33,461 nucleotides of DNA from positions 1 to 33,461 of the forward strand of contig CAIMEA010000224.1 in assembly GCA_903839845.1 (NCBI GenBank). The letters are read 5' to 3'. Shown here piece by piece: positions 1 through 8,045 of this stretch (position 1 is the first letter of the stretch; each line of letters opens with the position of its first letter). The notes under the pieces are model-generated. The model was not told where the DNA came from. It made no database searches and worked only from the letters and a program-made list of their open reading frames with translations. A program made the translations under genes and the position numbers. The stretch comes from an uncultured Hyphomicrobiales bacterium (GTDB lineage Bacteria > Pseudomonadota > Alphaproteobacteria > Rhizobiales > Xanthobacteraceae).

Positions 1-1232
<1,232 letters not shown>

Positions 1233-1238
<6 letters not shown>

Positions 1239-1284
1239 AAAACCTCGAGCAGGGACCGTGGGGGTCCGCGCCGGACATAAAACC
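1233..1284 (-). repeat. Direct repeat duplicating the helicase start-codon sequence
   Basis: The 12-mer GGTTTTATGTCC (minus strand) occurs at 1244-1233, where it holds the helicase start codon, and again at 1284-1273. Between them lies a small hairpin, GGACC-N5-GGTCC. The upstream ATG is out of frame with the helicase because the offset is 40 bases. It opens a reading frame that overlaps the helicase start. The copies may be a leftover duplication or a translational control element. Confidence 0.6.
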
Positions 1285-1421
1285 AGTTGCAATGCGCGGG
1301 GGTCGGTCGAATCCAAGGGTTCGCACCGGTTGGCTGGAACATAGGGTGGAAAGGCGCAAAGTCAATGCTACAACCCAATAAACCGCGTTAAAGCTTAATC
1401 TTTTCGCATGTGGGGCGCTAA

Positions 1422-2126
1422 ATGACCTCGTCTTTGCCGATCGTTTTGGTGCCCGGCCTGCTGTGCAGTGCGCGTTTATATGCCGCCCAGGTGACGGCGC
1501 TCTGGCCGCAGGGGCAGGTCGCAATCGCCGATCACAGGCGCGACAGCGATATGGCGGCGATCGCGGCAGCCATTCTCAGCAACGCGCCGGAGCGCTTCGC
1601 GCTCGCCGGTCTGTCGATGGGCGGCTATATCGCCTTCGCCATGATGCGGCTGGCGCCCGAGCGCATTGCCCGGTTGGCGCTCCTGGATACCTCTGCGCGC
1701 CCCGATCTGCCGGAGCAGACCGCGGGCCGCGAAAAGTTCATTGCGCTGGCCGAGGGCGGCAAGCTGTCCGAGGTGGTCGAGACCTTGATCCCGCGCTTCC
1801 TGCATCGGAACCGCGCCAATGACGAGCCACTCAAGAACGAGGTGCGCGCGATGGCGGCCGAGACCGGTGCCGAGGCTTTTGTGCGTCAGACCCGCGCGAT
1901 CATGGGGCGGCCGGATTCCCGGCCTTTGTTGTCGTCCATTCGCTGCCCGACCTTGGTGCTGGTCGGCGAGGGCGATGAACTGACCACGCCGGACATGGCG
2001 AAGGAGATCGCCGGCGGCATTGCCGGTTCGACGCTCACCGTCGTGCCGGACTGCGGCCATCTCTCGACCATGGAAAAGCCGGACGCGGTAAATGCGGCGC
2101 TGACCGCGTGGCTGACAAAACCGTGA
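1422..2126 (+). CDS. Alpha/beta hydrolase
   Basis: This is a 234-residue serine hydrolase of the alpha/beta fold. The nucleophile elbow GLSMGG places the catalytic Ser at residue 65, the acid is probably Asp185 (VGEGDEL) and the base His213 (CGHLS), which is the normal order and spacing. No signal peptide is visible, so it is probably cytoplasmic. The family covers esterases, lactonases, enol-lactone hydrolases and C-C hydrolases, and the substrate cannot be read from the sequence. A GGGG stretch precedes the ATG by about 7 bases. It is divergent from the helicase and convergent with the L,D-transpeptidase, so it is probably monocistronic. Confidence 0.9.
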   Translation: MTSSLPIVLVPGLLCSARLYAAQVTALWPQGQVAIADHRRDSDMAAIAAAILSNAPERFALAGLSMGGYIAFAMMRLAPERIARLALLDTSARPDLPEQTAGREKFIALAEGGKLSEVVETLIPRFLHRNRANDEPLKNEVRAMAAETGAEAFVRQTRAIMGRPDSRPLLSSIRCPTLVLVGEGDELTTPDMAKEIAGGIAGSTLTVVPDCGHLSTMEKPDAVNAALTAWLTKP

Positions 2127-2146
2127 GCCGGTAACTTTTATCCGGC
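2127..2146. terminator. Weak hairpin between convergent genes
   Basis: GCCGG (2127-2131) and CCGGC (2142-2146) flank an AT-rich ten-base loop right after the hydrolase stop and 20 bases before the end of the convergent L,D-transpeptidase gene. The stem is short and there is no T run, so this is a tentative shared terminator. Confidence 0.3.
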
Positions 2147-2165
2147 ACACGCCGATTGCGGAGGT

Positions 2166-3683
2166 CTACCGCCGGCGCTGCGTCCAGAAGTCGTCGAAAC
2201 TCATCCGGCGGCTATTCGGATTGCGCTGTGAGAAGAAGCCGAAGCCATCGTAGCGGCTGTCTTCGCTGGCAATGATGGATTCCTCCGACGGCTTGCGCGT
2301 GATGAAGCCACCCTGCGGCTGATCGCTCAGCACGGCGACAAACTCGGTGCGATAATTGGTCTCTGCGCTCAGCGGCTCGTCCGAGATGACGATCGACGAT
2401 CGCGGCAGCGCCGTCGGCGCGATCCGGTCGATCACGTCCTGCGGGATGGTGATGCGATCGAGCGCATCCTTGGCGTCATCCGGGCCATCGATAGTCACCG
2501 CGCTCCAGCGCAGGCCGGCGTCGTTGCGCGCCATCGCGGTGAACACATGCGTGCCGATCCGCTTCTCCGGGTTGCGGATCGTGACCGGAACCTCGATGCT
2601 CGTGTCGAATACCTCGCCGCCGCCATCCGGCGCGGGCTTATGGGTGTTGCGGCGCACGAAGAGTTTGCGTGTCGCGCGGCTGATATAAATTGACACCGGT
2701 TCGAGCGCGAGTTTTGCCTCGGTCGCGGCTTTGGCGGAGGCGGCTTTCCTGGTTTCGGCCGCCTTGGCGGCGTCTTTGGCGGCAGCGGCGGCGGCAAGTT
2801 TCGTCTTGGCATCGGCCTTCGCGGCGTCGAGACGGGTTGACGCCTCCGTGGCCCTTGCCGTTGCCTTCTGCTTGCGCTCCTGAGCTCGCGCCTTGGCCTG
2901 GTCGGTCGTCGCCGCGGCGAGCGCCTTGTCGGCGGACGCCAACTCGGCGTCGGCGCTCCGCTTCAGCAATTCGAACTTGCGCAGCGTGAACGGCAGTAAT
3001 TTCGTCTCGTGCGTCGCTGTTGTGGCGACTTTCTTTGTCTCGGCGGCCGTCTTGGCGGCCTCAGCGGCCTCGCGCGCCAGCGTCTCGGCATGCGCCGGAG
3101 CGGCCGCAAGGGCCTCCGCGTTCGGTGTCAGCAGCGACGGGTGGGTGATATCGACCGGAGCCGCGTCGTTCGGCGAGATGATCACCCGCATGCCGATCCG
3201 CGTCTTGTCGAACAGCTTCTCGGCGAAACCGAAGGGCATGCGCACGCAGCCGTGCGAGGCGGCGTATCCGGGCAGCGGCCCGCCGTGCATGGCGACGCCG
3301 TTCCAAGTGATCCGCTGCATGTGCGGCATCCAGGCGTCGTCATACATGGTCGAGTGGTGGTCCTTGTCCTTCTCGATCACGGCGAAGACGCCGGCGGGCG
3401 TCTCACGCTCCTTGACGCCGGTCGACACCGGCGCGCGCAGGATCCATCCGTCGGCGTCGTAAAACGTGACCTGCTGGCCCTTGATCGACACGATTGCCAT
3501 GATCGGTTCACCCGCCGGGCGCGGCGCCATTTCTTCTTTGGCTTGCGCGGGGCGGGCCTGCCGGGGCGCCGCCGCGGCGGTCAGCGCTGGCAGCGCGGCC
3601 AAGACCGCGAGCGTCGCAATGGCGGCCGGGCCCCAGCGCCGAAAGGTCGCGGGGGATTTCGCCGTCATCAATCGATTTGTCAT
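2166..3683 (-). CDS. L,D-transpeptidase (YkuD) with coiled-coil linker and a second YkuD-like domain
   Basis: L,D-transpeptidases make 3-3 crosslinks in peptidoglycan or attach proteins to it in the periplasm. The 505-residue product begins with a basic stretch and a hydrophobic segment (about residues 17-39) that serves as signal peptide or anchor. The YkuD domain covers about 60-170, with His133 and the catalytic motif SHGCVRMP (Cys146). Residues 190-345 are Ala/Lys/Glu-rich and look like a long helical or coiled-coil linker. Residues 348-480 repeat the YkuD entry pattern (VSIYISRATRKLFVRRN, then PVTIRNPEKRIGTHVF) but lack the HGC motif, suggesting a degenerate, non-catalytic copy. GGGA precedes the ATG. 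The gene is apparently monocistronic. Confidence 0.9.
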   Translation of the reverse strand: MTNRLMTAKSPATFRRWGPAAIATLAVLAALPALTAAAAPRQARPAQAKEEMAPRPAGEPIMAIVSIKGQQVTFYDADGWILRAPVSTGVKERETPAGVFAVIEKDKDHHSTMYDDAWMPHMQRITWNGVAMHGGPLPGYAASHGCVRMPFGFAEKLFDKTRIGMRVIISPNDAAPVDITHPSLLTPNAEALAAAPAHAETLAREAAEAAKTAAETKKVATTATHETKLLPFTLRKFELLKRSADAELASADKALAAATTDQAKARAQERKQKATARATEASTRLDAAKADAKTKLAAAAAAKDAAKAAETRKAASAKAATEAKLALEPVSIYISRATRKLFVRRNTHKPAPDGGGEVFDTSIEVPVTIRNPEKRIGTHVFTAMARNDAGLRWSAVTIDGPDDAKDALDRITIPQDVIDRIAPTALPRSSIVISDEPLSAETNYRTEFVAVLSDQPQGGFITRKPSEESIIASEDSRYDGFGFFSQRNPNSRRMSFDDFWTQRRR

Positions 3684-3830
3684 GTCATTCCCGGTTGAAA
3701 TGCGTGCCAGCGGTTGCGTCGATTGCGCATTGTATCGCTATCACTGGTTAACTCACAGCCAACACCATACCTGGCCAATTCGTTCCAGGAGATTAAAGCC
3801 TGTGCGGCAACCTTTGCTTTTTGCGCCGCC

Positions 3831-4811
3831 CTAATTGAACTTCAGCCCGGCCGCTTGCGCGAGTTTAACGTTGGAGACGATCTCCTTGGCGATCAGCGCG
3901 TCGAATTCCTGCGGCGACAGCGGCAGCGGCTCGACGCCTTGCGGCGCGAGCTTGGCCTGCACCTCGGGCAGGGCCAGAGCCTTCTGCACTTCGGCGTGTA
4001 GGCGGTCGATGATCGGACGCGGTGTCTTGGCCGGCACCAGCAGGCCGTTCCAGAAATTATAGTCGGAGTCCGGAAAGCCCGCTTCTGTCGTGGTCGGCAC
4101 GTCCGGCAAGGCGGCCGAGCGGCGCAGCGTGCTCACCGCCAGCGGCAGCAGCCGGCCATCGGTAATCAGCGACATCGACGACGAGATGCCGATGCAGCAG
4201 AAATCGACCCGGCCGGTCATCACTTCGGTCAGCGCCTCGGGGCCGCCGCGGAACGGAATGTGCGTGGCCTTAAAGCCGGCCGACAGGCGGAACCGCTCGG
4301 CCGCCCAATGCGTCGCGCTGCCGACGCCGGCCGATGAATAGGTCATGTCTCCGCTCTTGGCGCGCTCGGCCAGGTCCCGGGCCGTCTTGATGCCTTTGCC
4401 CGGCGCAACCATCAGCACATTCGGCACGACGCCGAAAATGGCGACGGCGGAGAAATCCTTGGCCGGATCGTAAGTGATTTGCGGATAGGCGGCGGGCGCG
4501 GCCGAATGCGCCGCAGCGTTGACCAAGACGGTGTAGCCATCGGGGTCGGCTTTGGCGACGGCGGCCGAGCCGATCGTACCGCCGGCGCCGCCGCGATTTT
4601 CCACCACCATGGTCTGGCCGAGTTGCCGGGACAGCGGATCGAGCACAATGCGGCCGATGATATCGACGGTGCTGCCGGCGGAAAACGGCACGATGGCACG
4701 GATGGTCTTGTCCTTCGGCCAGGCGTCGGCGAAGGCAAAGCGCGGCAGCGCCGGAGCGGCGAGCGTGGCGCCGGCAAAGCTGAGAAATCGGCGGCGATGG
4801 GTCAGGCTCAT
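3831..4811 (-). CDS. Bug/TctC-family tripartite tricarboxylate transporter substrate-binding protein
   Basis: This periplasmic solute-binding protein of 326 residues should capture a carboxylated substrate. The N-terminus has a twin-arginine-like signal (THRRRFLSFAGATLAAPAL) ending near AFA. The mature part carries Bug signatures: IRAIVPFSAGSTVDIIGR, VVENRGGAGGTIGS, the PDGYTVLV block and a late WNGLLVPAKTP motif. A strong AAGGAG precedes the ATG. It is divergent from pobA, so the two may share control and the ligand could be an aromatic acid, but this is inference. No TctA or TctB membrane gene is nearby, making it an orphan, as is common for this family. Ligand unknown. Confidence 0.93.
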   Translation of the reverse strand: MSLTHRRRFLSFAGATLAAPALPRFAFADAWPKDKTIRAIVPFSAGSTVDIIGRIVLDPLSRQLGQTMVVENRGGAGGTIGSAAVAKADPDGYTVLVNAAAHSAAPAAYPQITYDPAKDFSAVAIFGVVPNVLMVAPGKGIKTARDLAERAKSGDMTYSSAGVGSATHWAAERFRLSAGFKATHIPFRGGPEALTEVMTGRVDFCCIGISSSMSLITDGRLLPLAVSTLRRSAALPDVPTTTEAGFPDSDYNFWNGLLVPAKTPRPIIDRLHAEVQKALALPEVQAKLAPQGVEPLPLSPQEFDALIAKEIVSNVKLAQAAGLKFN

Positions 4812-5035
4812 ATAAGCTCCTTGGCGTTCCTCGTGCGGCGGCCGGGCGCGCCGCTCATTGGCATGGCGACGTCATTCCCTCTGTGCCCATGGTGCCCATG
4901 CCGGCCCGCACAGGGAAGGGGGCGCAGGAAAAAAATGCCTTTGTACCTTCATGAATTGGTCTGCCTTTGCCCTGATGAAATCGCGGGGCTATAGGAGACC
5001 TAAGAGATGACAAGGCAGTGGCAGGAGCGGGATCG

Positions 5036-6202
5036 ATGCGCACACAGGTCGGGATTATCGGCGCGGGTCCGGCCGGACTCGCTTTGGCGCGTATGCTGCA
5101 CCTGCAAGGCATTTCGTCGGTTATCATCGAAAACCGCAGCCGCGATTACATCGAAAACCGCATCCGCGCCGGACTGATCGAACATTGGGCGGCCGACATG
5201 CTGACCGACATCGGCGTCGGCGAACGCATGAAGCGCGAAGGCCTGGTGCATTGGGGCACCAATATTGCCATCAACGGCGACATCCATCATATCGATTTCA
5301 AGACGCTGCTGAACAAACGCATCACCATTTACGGCCAGCAGGAAGTGGTGAAGGACCTGGTCGAGCGCCGGATCGCCGATGGCGGACCGTTGCTGTTCGA
5401 GGTCGACGGCGTCAGCGTGCACGATCTGACGACGGACCGGCCTAAGATTCAGTTCGCGCATGAAGGGCAGGCGATCGAACTCGAATGCGATTTCATAGCA
5501 GGCTGCGACGGCTATCACGGCATTACGCGGCCGAGTTTTCCGGACGGCATTCTGAATGTGTATGAGCGCGACTATCCGTTCGGCTGGCTCGGCATTTTGG
5601 CGGAATCGCCGCCGCCCGATCACGACCTGATCTATTCCTATAACGACGACGGCTTTGCGCTTTACACGATGCGCTCGCCGACCTTGGCGCGGCTCTATCT
5701 GCAGTGCGATCACGATGAACACGTCGATGCCTGGCCCGACGCCCGCATCTGGGAAAATTTGCACAAGCGTCTCGGCGGCGCGCGCAAATTGCAGGAAGGA
5801 AAAATTCTGCAAAAAGGCGTGACGGCGATGCGTTCGTTCGTCGTCGAGCCGATGCAATATGGCCGGTTGTTTCTCGCCGGCGACAGCGCGCATATCGTGC
5901 CGCCGACCGGCGCCAAAGGCATGAACCTCGCTTTCGCCGACGTGGTGGTGTTGTCGCGCGCGCTTGACGATTTCTACAAGAAGCAACGCACTGACCTGCT
6001 CGAGGGCTATTCCAAGGCTTGCCTGAAACGGGTCTGGAATGCGCAGCGCTTTTCCTGGTGGATGACCCAGATCATGCATCGTTTCCCTGACGAGACGCCA
6101 TTCGACCGCCGCCGGCAGATTTCCGATCTGCGCTATATCACCGGCTCCGAAGCGGCGATGACATCGCTGGCCGAGCAATATGTCGGGCTGCCCATCGATT
6201 GA
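5036..6202 (+). CDS. pobA: 4-hydroxybenzoate 3-monooxygenase (p-hydroxybenzoate hydroxylase)
   Basis: PobA uses FAD, NAD(P)H and O2 to convert 4-hydroxybenzoate to protocatechuate, which feeds the beta-ketoadipate pathway. The 388-residue length matches the family. The FAD-binding GxGxxG is at residues 9-14 (GAGPAG), the DG motif is in GCDGYHG (about 157), and the GD motif GDSAHIVPPTGAKGMNLA starts near 282. The ATG at 5036 is chosen over an upstream GTG at 5018 because AGGAG lies 8 bases before it and the N-terminus then starts directly at the Rossmann strand. No PobR-type regulator and no pca genes are in the window. It sits between two Bug proteins, which may handle uptake of the substrate or a related acid. 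Confidence 0.95.
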   Translation: MRTQVGIIGAGPAGLALARMLHLQGISSVIIENRSRDYIENRIRAGLIEHWAADMLTDIGVGERMKREGLVHWGTNIAINGDIHHIDFKTLLNKRITIYGQQEVVKDLVERRIADGGPLLFEVDGVSVHDLTTDRPKIQFAHEGQAIELECDFIAGCDGYHGITRPSFPDGILNVYERDYPFGWLGILAESPPPDHDLIYSYNDDGFALYTMRSPTLARLYLQCDHDEHVDAWPDARIWENLHKRLGGARKLQEGKILQKGVTAMRSFVVEPMQYGRLFLAGDSAHIVPPTGAKGMNLAFADVVVLSRALDDFYKKQRTDLLEGYSKACLKRVWNAQRFSWWMTQIMHRFPDETPFDRRRQISDLRYITGSEAAMTSLAEQYVGLPID

Positions 6203-6244
6203 CGGGGCGAAAACGCTGGGCCGGCGGACGGCGTTCACGCCCCG
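6203..6244 (+). terminator. Strong hairpin directly after pobA stop
   Basis: CGGGGCG (6203-6209) pairs with CGCCCCG (6238-6244), and inside a 2x2 internal loop AACGC (6212-6216) pairs with GCGTT (6231-6235). The structure starts at the base after the pobA stop codon. No T run follows, so it may be a 3'-end stabiliser or Rho-assisted terminator rather than a classical intrinsic one. A second hairpin, CGCGGG-N8-CCCGCG, lies at 6261-6280. Confidence 0.5.
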
Positions 6245-6378
6245 GTTGTCGGCGAATGATCGCGGGCGGCGAATCCCGCGGGCCTGAAGCTGAAATATTG
6301 GCATTTCCGATTCAGCGCTGCCGGTGTACGGTTTTAAAAATGCCGGTGGAAACGCACGGCGGCCAGACGGGGGAAACC

Positions 6379-7353
6379 ATGAAAACGACATTGAAAAAGT
6401 TCGCCTGCGGGCTCGCCGCGACTCTGCTTCTAGGCGCCGGGCTGGCGAAGGCACAGAGCGACTATCCCAACCGCGTCATCCATTTCGTCGTCGGTTTTGC
6501 CGCCGGTGGCGGCAACGATCTATTTGCCCGCCTGGTGGTGCAAAAATTCCAGCAGAACACCGGCTGGAACGCGATCATCGAAAACAAGGTCGGTGCCGGC
6601 GGCCGCCTTTCGTCCGAATTTGTCGCCAAGCAACCGGCCGACGGCTACACGGTGCTGGTCGGCGCCACGGGACAGATGTCGATCGCCGCCGCGATCTATC
6701 CCAATCTCGGCTATCACCCGACCAAGAGCTTTATTCCGCTCAACATGATCGCGTCGTTTCCGCTGGTGCTGGTGGTGCCGTTGGATCATCCCGCCAAGAA
6801 CGTGGCAGAACTGGTGGCGTGGGCGAAGGCCAATCCCGACAAATCGAACTACGGAACGTCGTCGCCGGCCTTCACCATCGCCAGCGAACTGTTGAAGCTC
6901 AAAACCGGCATGCCGGGAGTGGCGATCCCCTACAAGAGCAGCAATGAGTCGAACCTCAGTGTCCTGGCCGGACAGACCTTGTTCACGATCTCCGATGGAC
7001 CGCCGGCCATTCCGCTGGTGACAGGTGGCAAGACCCGCGCTCTGGCCGTGACTGGGTCGGAACGTTCGCCGGAACTTCCCAATGTGCCAAGCATGGCCGA
7101 AGCCGGGTTTCCGGAGGTCAACACACAGCTGTGGAGCGGCTTCTTCGTGCCAACAGGTACGCCGGACGCGATCGTCGCCAAGCTGACCGCGGAACTCGCC
7201 AAGGCCTTGGCCGACGCCGGCGTGCGCGAGTCGCTTGCCAAGATGGCGGTGAAGCCGGGCGGGCCGACCGGCGCGGAGTTCGGCAAATACATCGACGCCG
7301 ACATCAAGACGTTCTCAGATGTGGTCCAGGCGGCGAAGCTGACTTTCCAATAG
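6379..7353 (+). CDS. Bug/TctC-family tripartite tricarboxylate transporter substrate-binding protein
   Basis: This is the second Bug-type periplasmic solute-binding protein in the window, 324 residues. The start at 6379 is preferred over an in-frame start at 6199 because it gives a normal Sec signal peptide (KKFACGLAATLLLGAGLAKA) and has a purine-rich GGGGGAAA just upstream. Family marks are VIHFVVGFAAGGGNDLFARL, IIENKVGAGGRLSSEFV, PADGYTVLVGA and LWSGFFVPTGTPD. It lacks the Tat-like leader of the paralogue at 3831-4811, and the two differ enough to suggest different ligands. No TctA/TctB partner is nearby. Co-orientation with pobA suggests, but does not show, a role in aromatic or dicarboxylic acid uptake. 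Confidence 0.93.
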   Translation: MKTTLKKFACGLAATLLLGAGLAKAQSDYPNRVIHFVVGFAAGGGNDLFARLVVQKFQQNTGWNAIIENKVGAGGRLSSEFVAKQPADGYTVLVGATGQMSIAAAIYPNLGYHPTKSFIPLNMIASFPLVLVVPLDHPAKNVAELVAWAKANPDKSNYGTSSPAFTIASELLKLKTGMPGVAIPYKSSNESNLSVLAGQTLFTISDGPPAIPLVTGGKTRALAVTGSERSPELPNVPSMAEAGFPEVNTQLWSGFFVPTGTPDAIVAKLTAELAKALADAGVRESLAKMAVKPGGPTGAEFGKYIDADIKTFSDVVQAAKLTFQ

Positions 7354-7354
7354 C

Positions 7355-7375
7355 CGCGCATGTCGGACATGCGCG
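7355..7375. repeat. Perfect ten-base inverted repeat after the Bug gene
   Basis: CGCGCATGTC (7355-7364) and GACATGCGCG (7366-7375) are exact reverse complements around a single central G, two bases after the Bug stop codon. It would fold as a hairpin with a TCGGA loop. No T run follows. It may be a terminator-like 3' end, a protein-binding dyad, or one copy of a dispersed palindrome. Confidence 0.6.
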
Positions 7376-7486
7376 AAAATCGGCGACAATAGACCGACAA
7401 AGCCGGCGTTGCCGATTGCGGTGGCGATGCCGGCTGCTATTCTCAATCCTGACAGTGCTCTCACGAGTCGTTGGGGTTGCGAAATT

Positions 7487-8023
7487 ATGCGAAGTGCGGC
7501 GGTTTTCGGCTTGATGATGTTGATGTTCGCCACGCCCGCCGCCGCCGCTACCGCCCCTGCCACCGATGCAACAGGCGATGCGGCGGCCAATTCCGTCCTC
7601 GCGCCACCTGACAAAGATGTCGAGGCAACGGACCCGGCGGTCGTGGAGCTGTTGCAGAGCCACGAATTGTTCGGGACTTTCGCCGCCGACTGCAGCCGGC
7701 CGGCGGCGCCCACCAACCCGCACGTCAGGGTCAGCCAGGAACCGGGCGGCATGGTGATCGAGGCGCACGATGTCGGCCTCAAATATACGAACAACCTTTA
7801 CAGCGTGCGCGCGGCGCGGCGCGTCGCCGCCGACCGGCTGGAATTGAAAGTGGTCTTTGTGCCCGGCACGCAGGCCGAACAATACCAGACGATGGAGCTG
7901 ATCGTCGGCAAGGGCACGCGGCGCACGATGTTCAATCGTGTCGATAACGGGCCGGTGCGCGTGCAGCGCGGCGTCGCGCTCGCCAATGGCAGCAGGACGC
8001 CACTTTTGAAGAAGTGCGATTAA
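7487..8023 (+). CDS. Exported protein of unknown function
   Basis: I do not recognise a family with confidence. From the ATG at 7487 the product is 178 residues with a clear Sec signal peptide (MRSAAVFGLMMLMFATPAAA). The mature part begins with an Ala/Thr-rich stretch, then a region around ELLQSHELFGTFAADCSRPA, and continues with likely beta strands up to a C-terminal LKKCD. There are only two cysteines in the mature protein, which could form a disulfide. A longer start at 7409 would bury the signal peptide and is rejected. It is probably periplasmic. Its neighbours (a Bug protein upstream, convergent parE downstream) give no functional hint. Confidence 0.7.
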   Translation: MRSAAVFGLMMLMFATPAAAATAPATDATGDAAANSVLAPPDKDVEATDPAVVELLQSHELFGTFAADCSRPAAPTNPHVRVSQEPGGMVIEAHDVGLKYTNNLYSVRAARRVAADRLELKVVFVPGTQAEQYQTMELIVGKGTRRTMFNRVDNGPVRVQRGVALANGSRTPLLKKCD

Positions 8024-8045
8024 TACGGCTGGCTGACGTTAAGCG

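Noticed and set aside
2700-3060. Low-complexity GCC/GGC-rich stretch resembling a tandem repeat
   Set aside because: It is the Ala/Lys-rich helical linker of the L,D-transpeptidase gene and has no exact repeat unit.
5000-6454. 484-codon open frame on the minus strand
   Set aside because: It lies antisense to pobA, which has all flavin motifs. The antisense translation shows compositional bias and no family signature.
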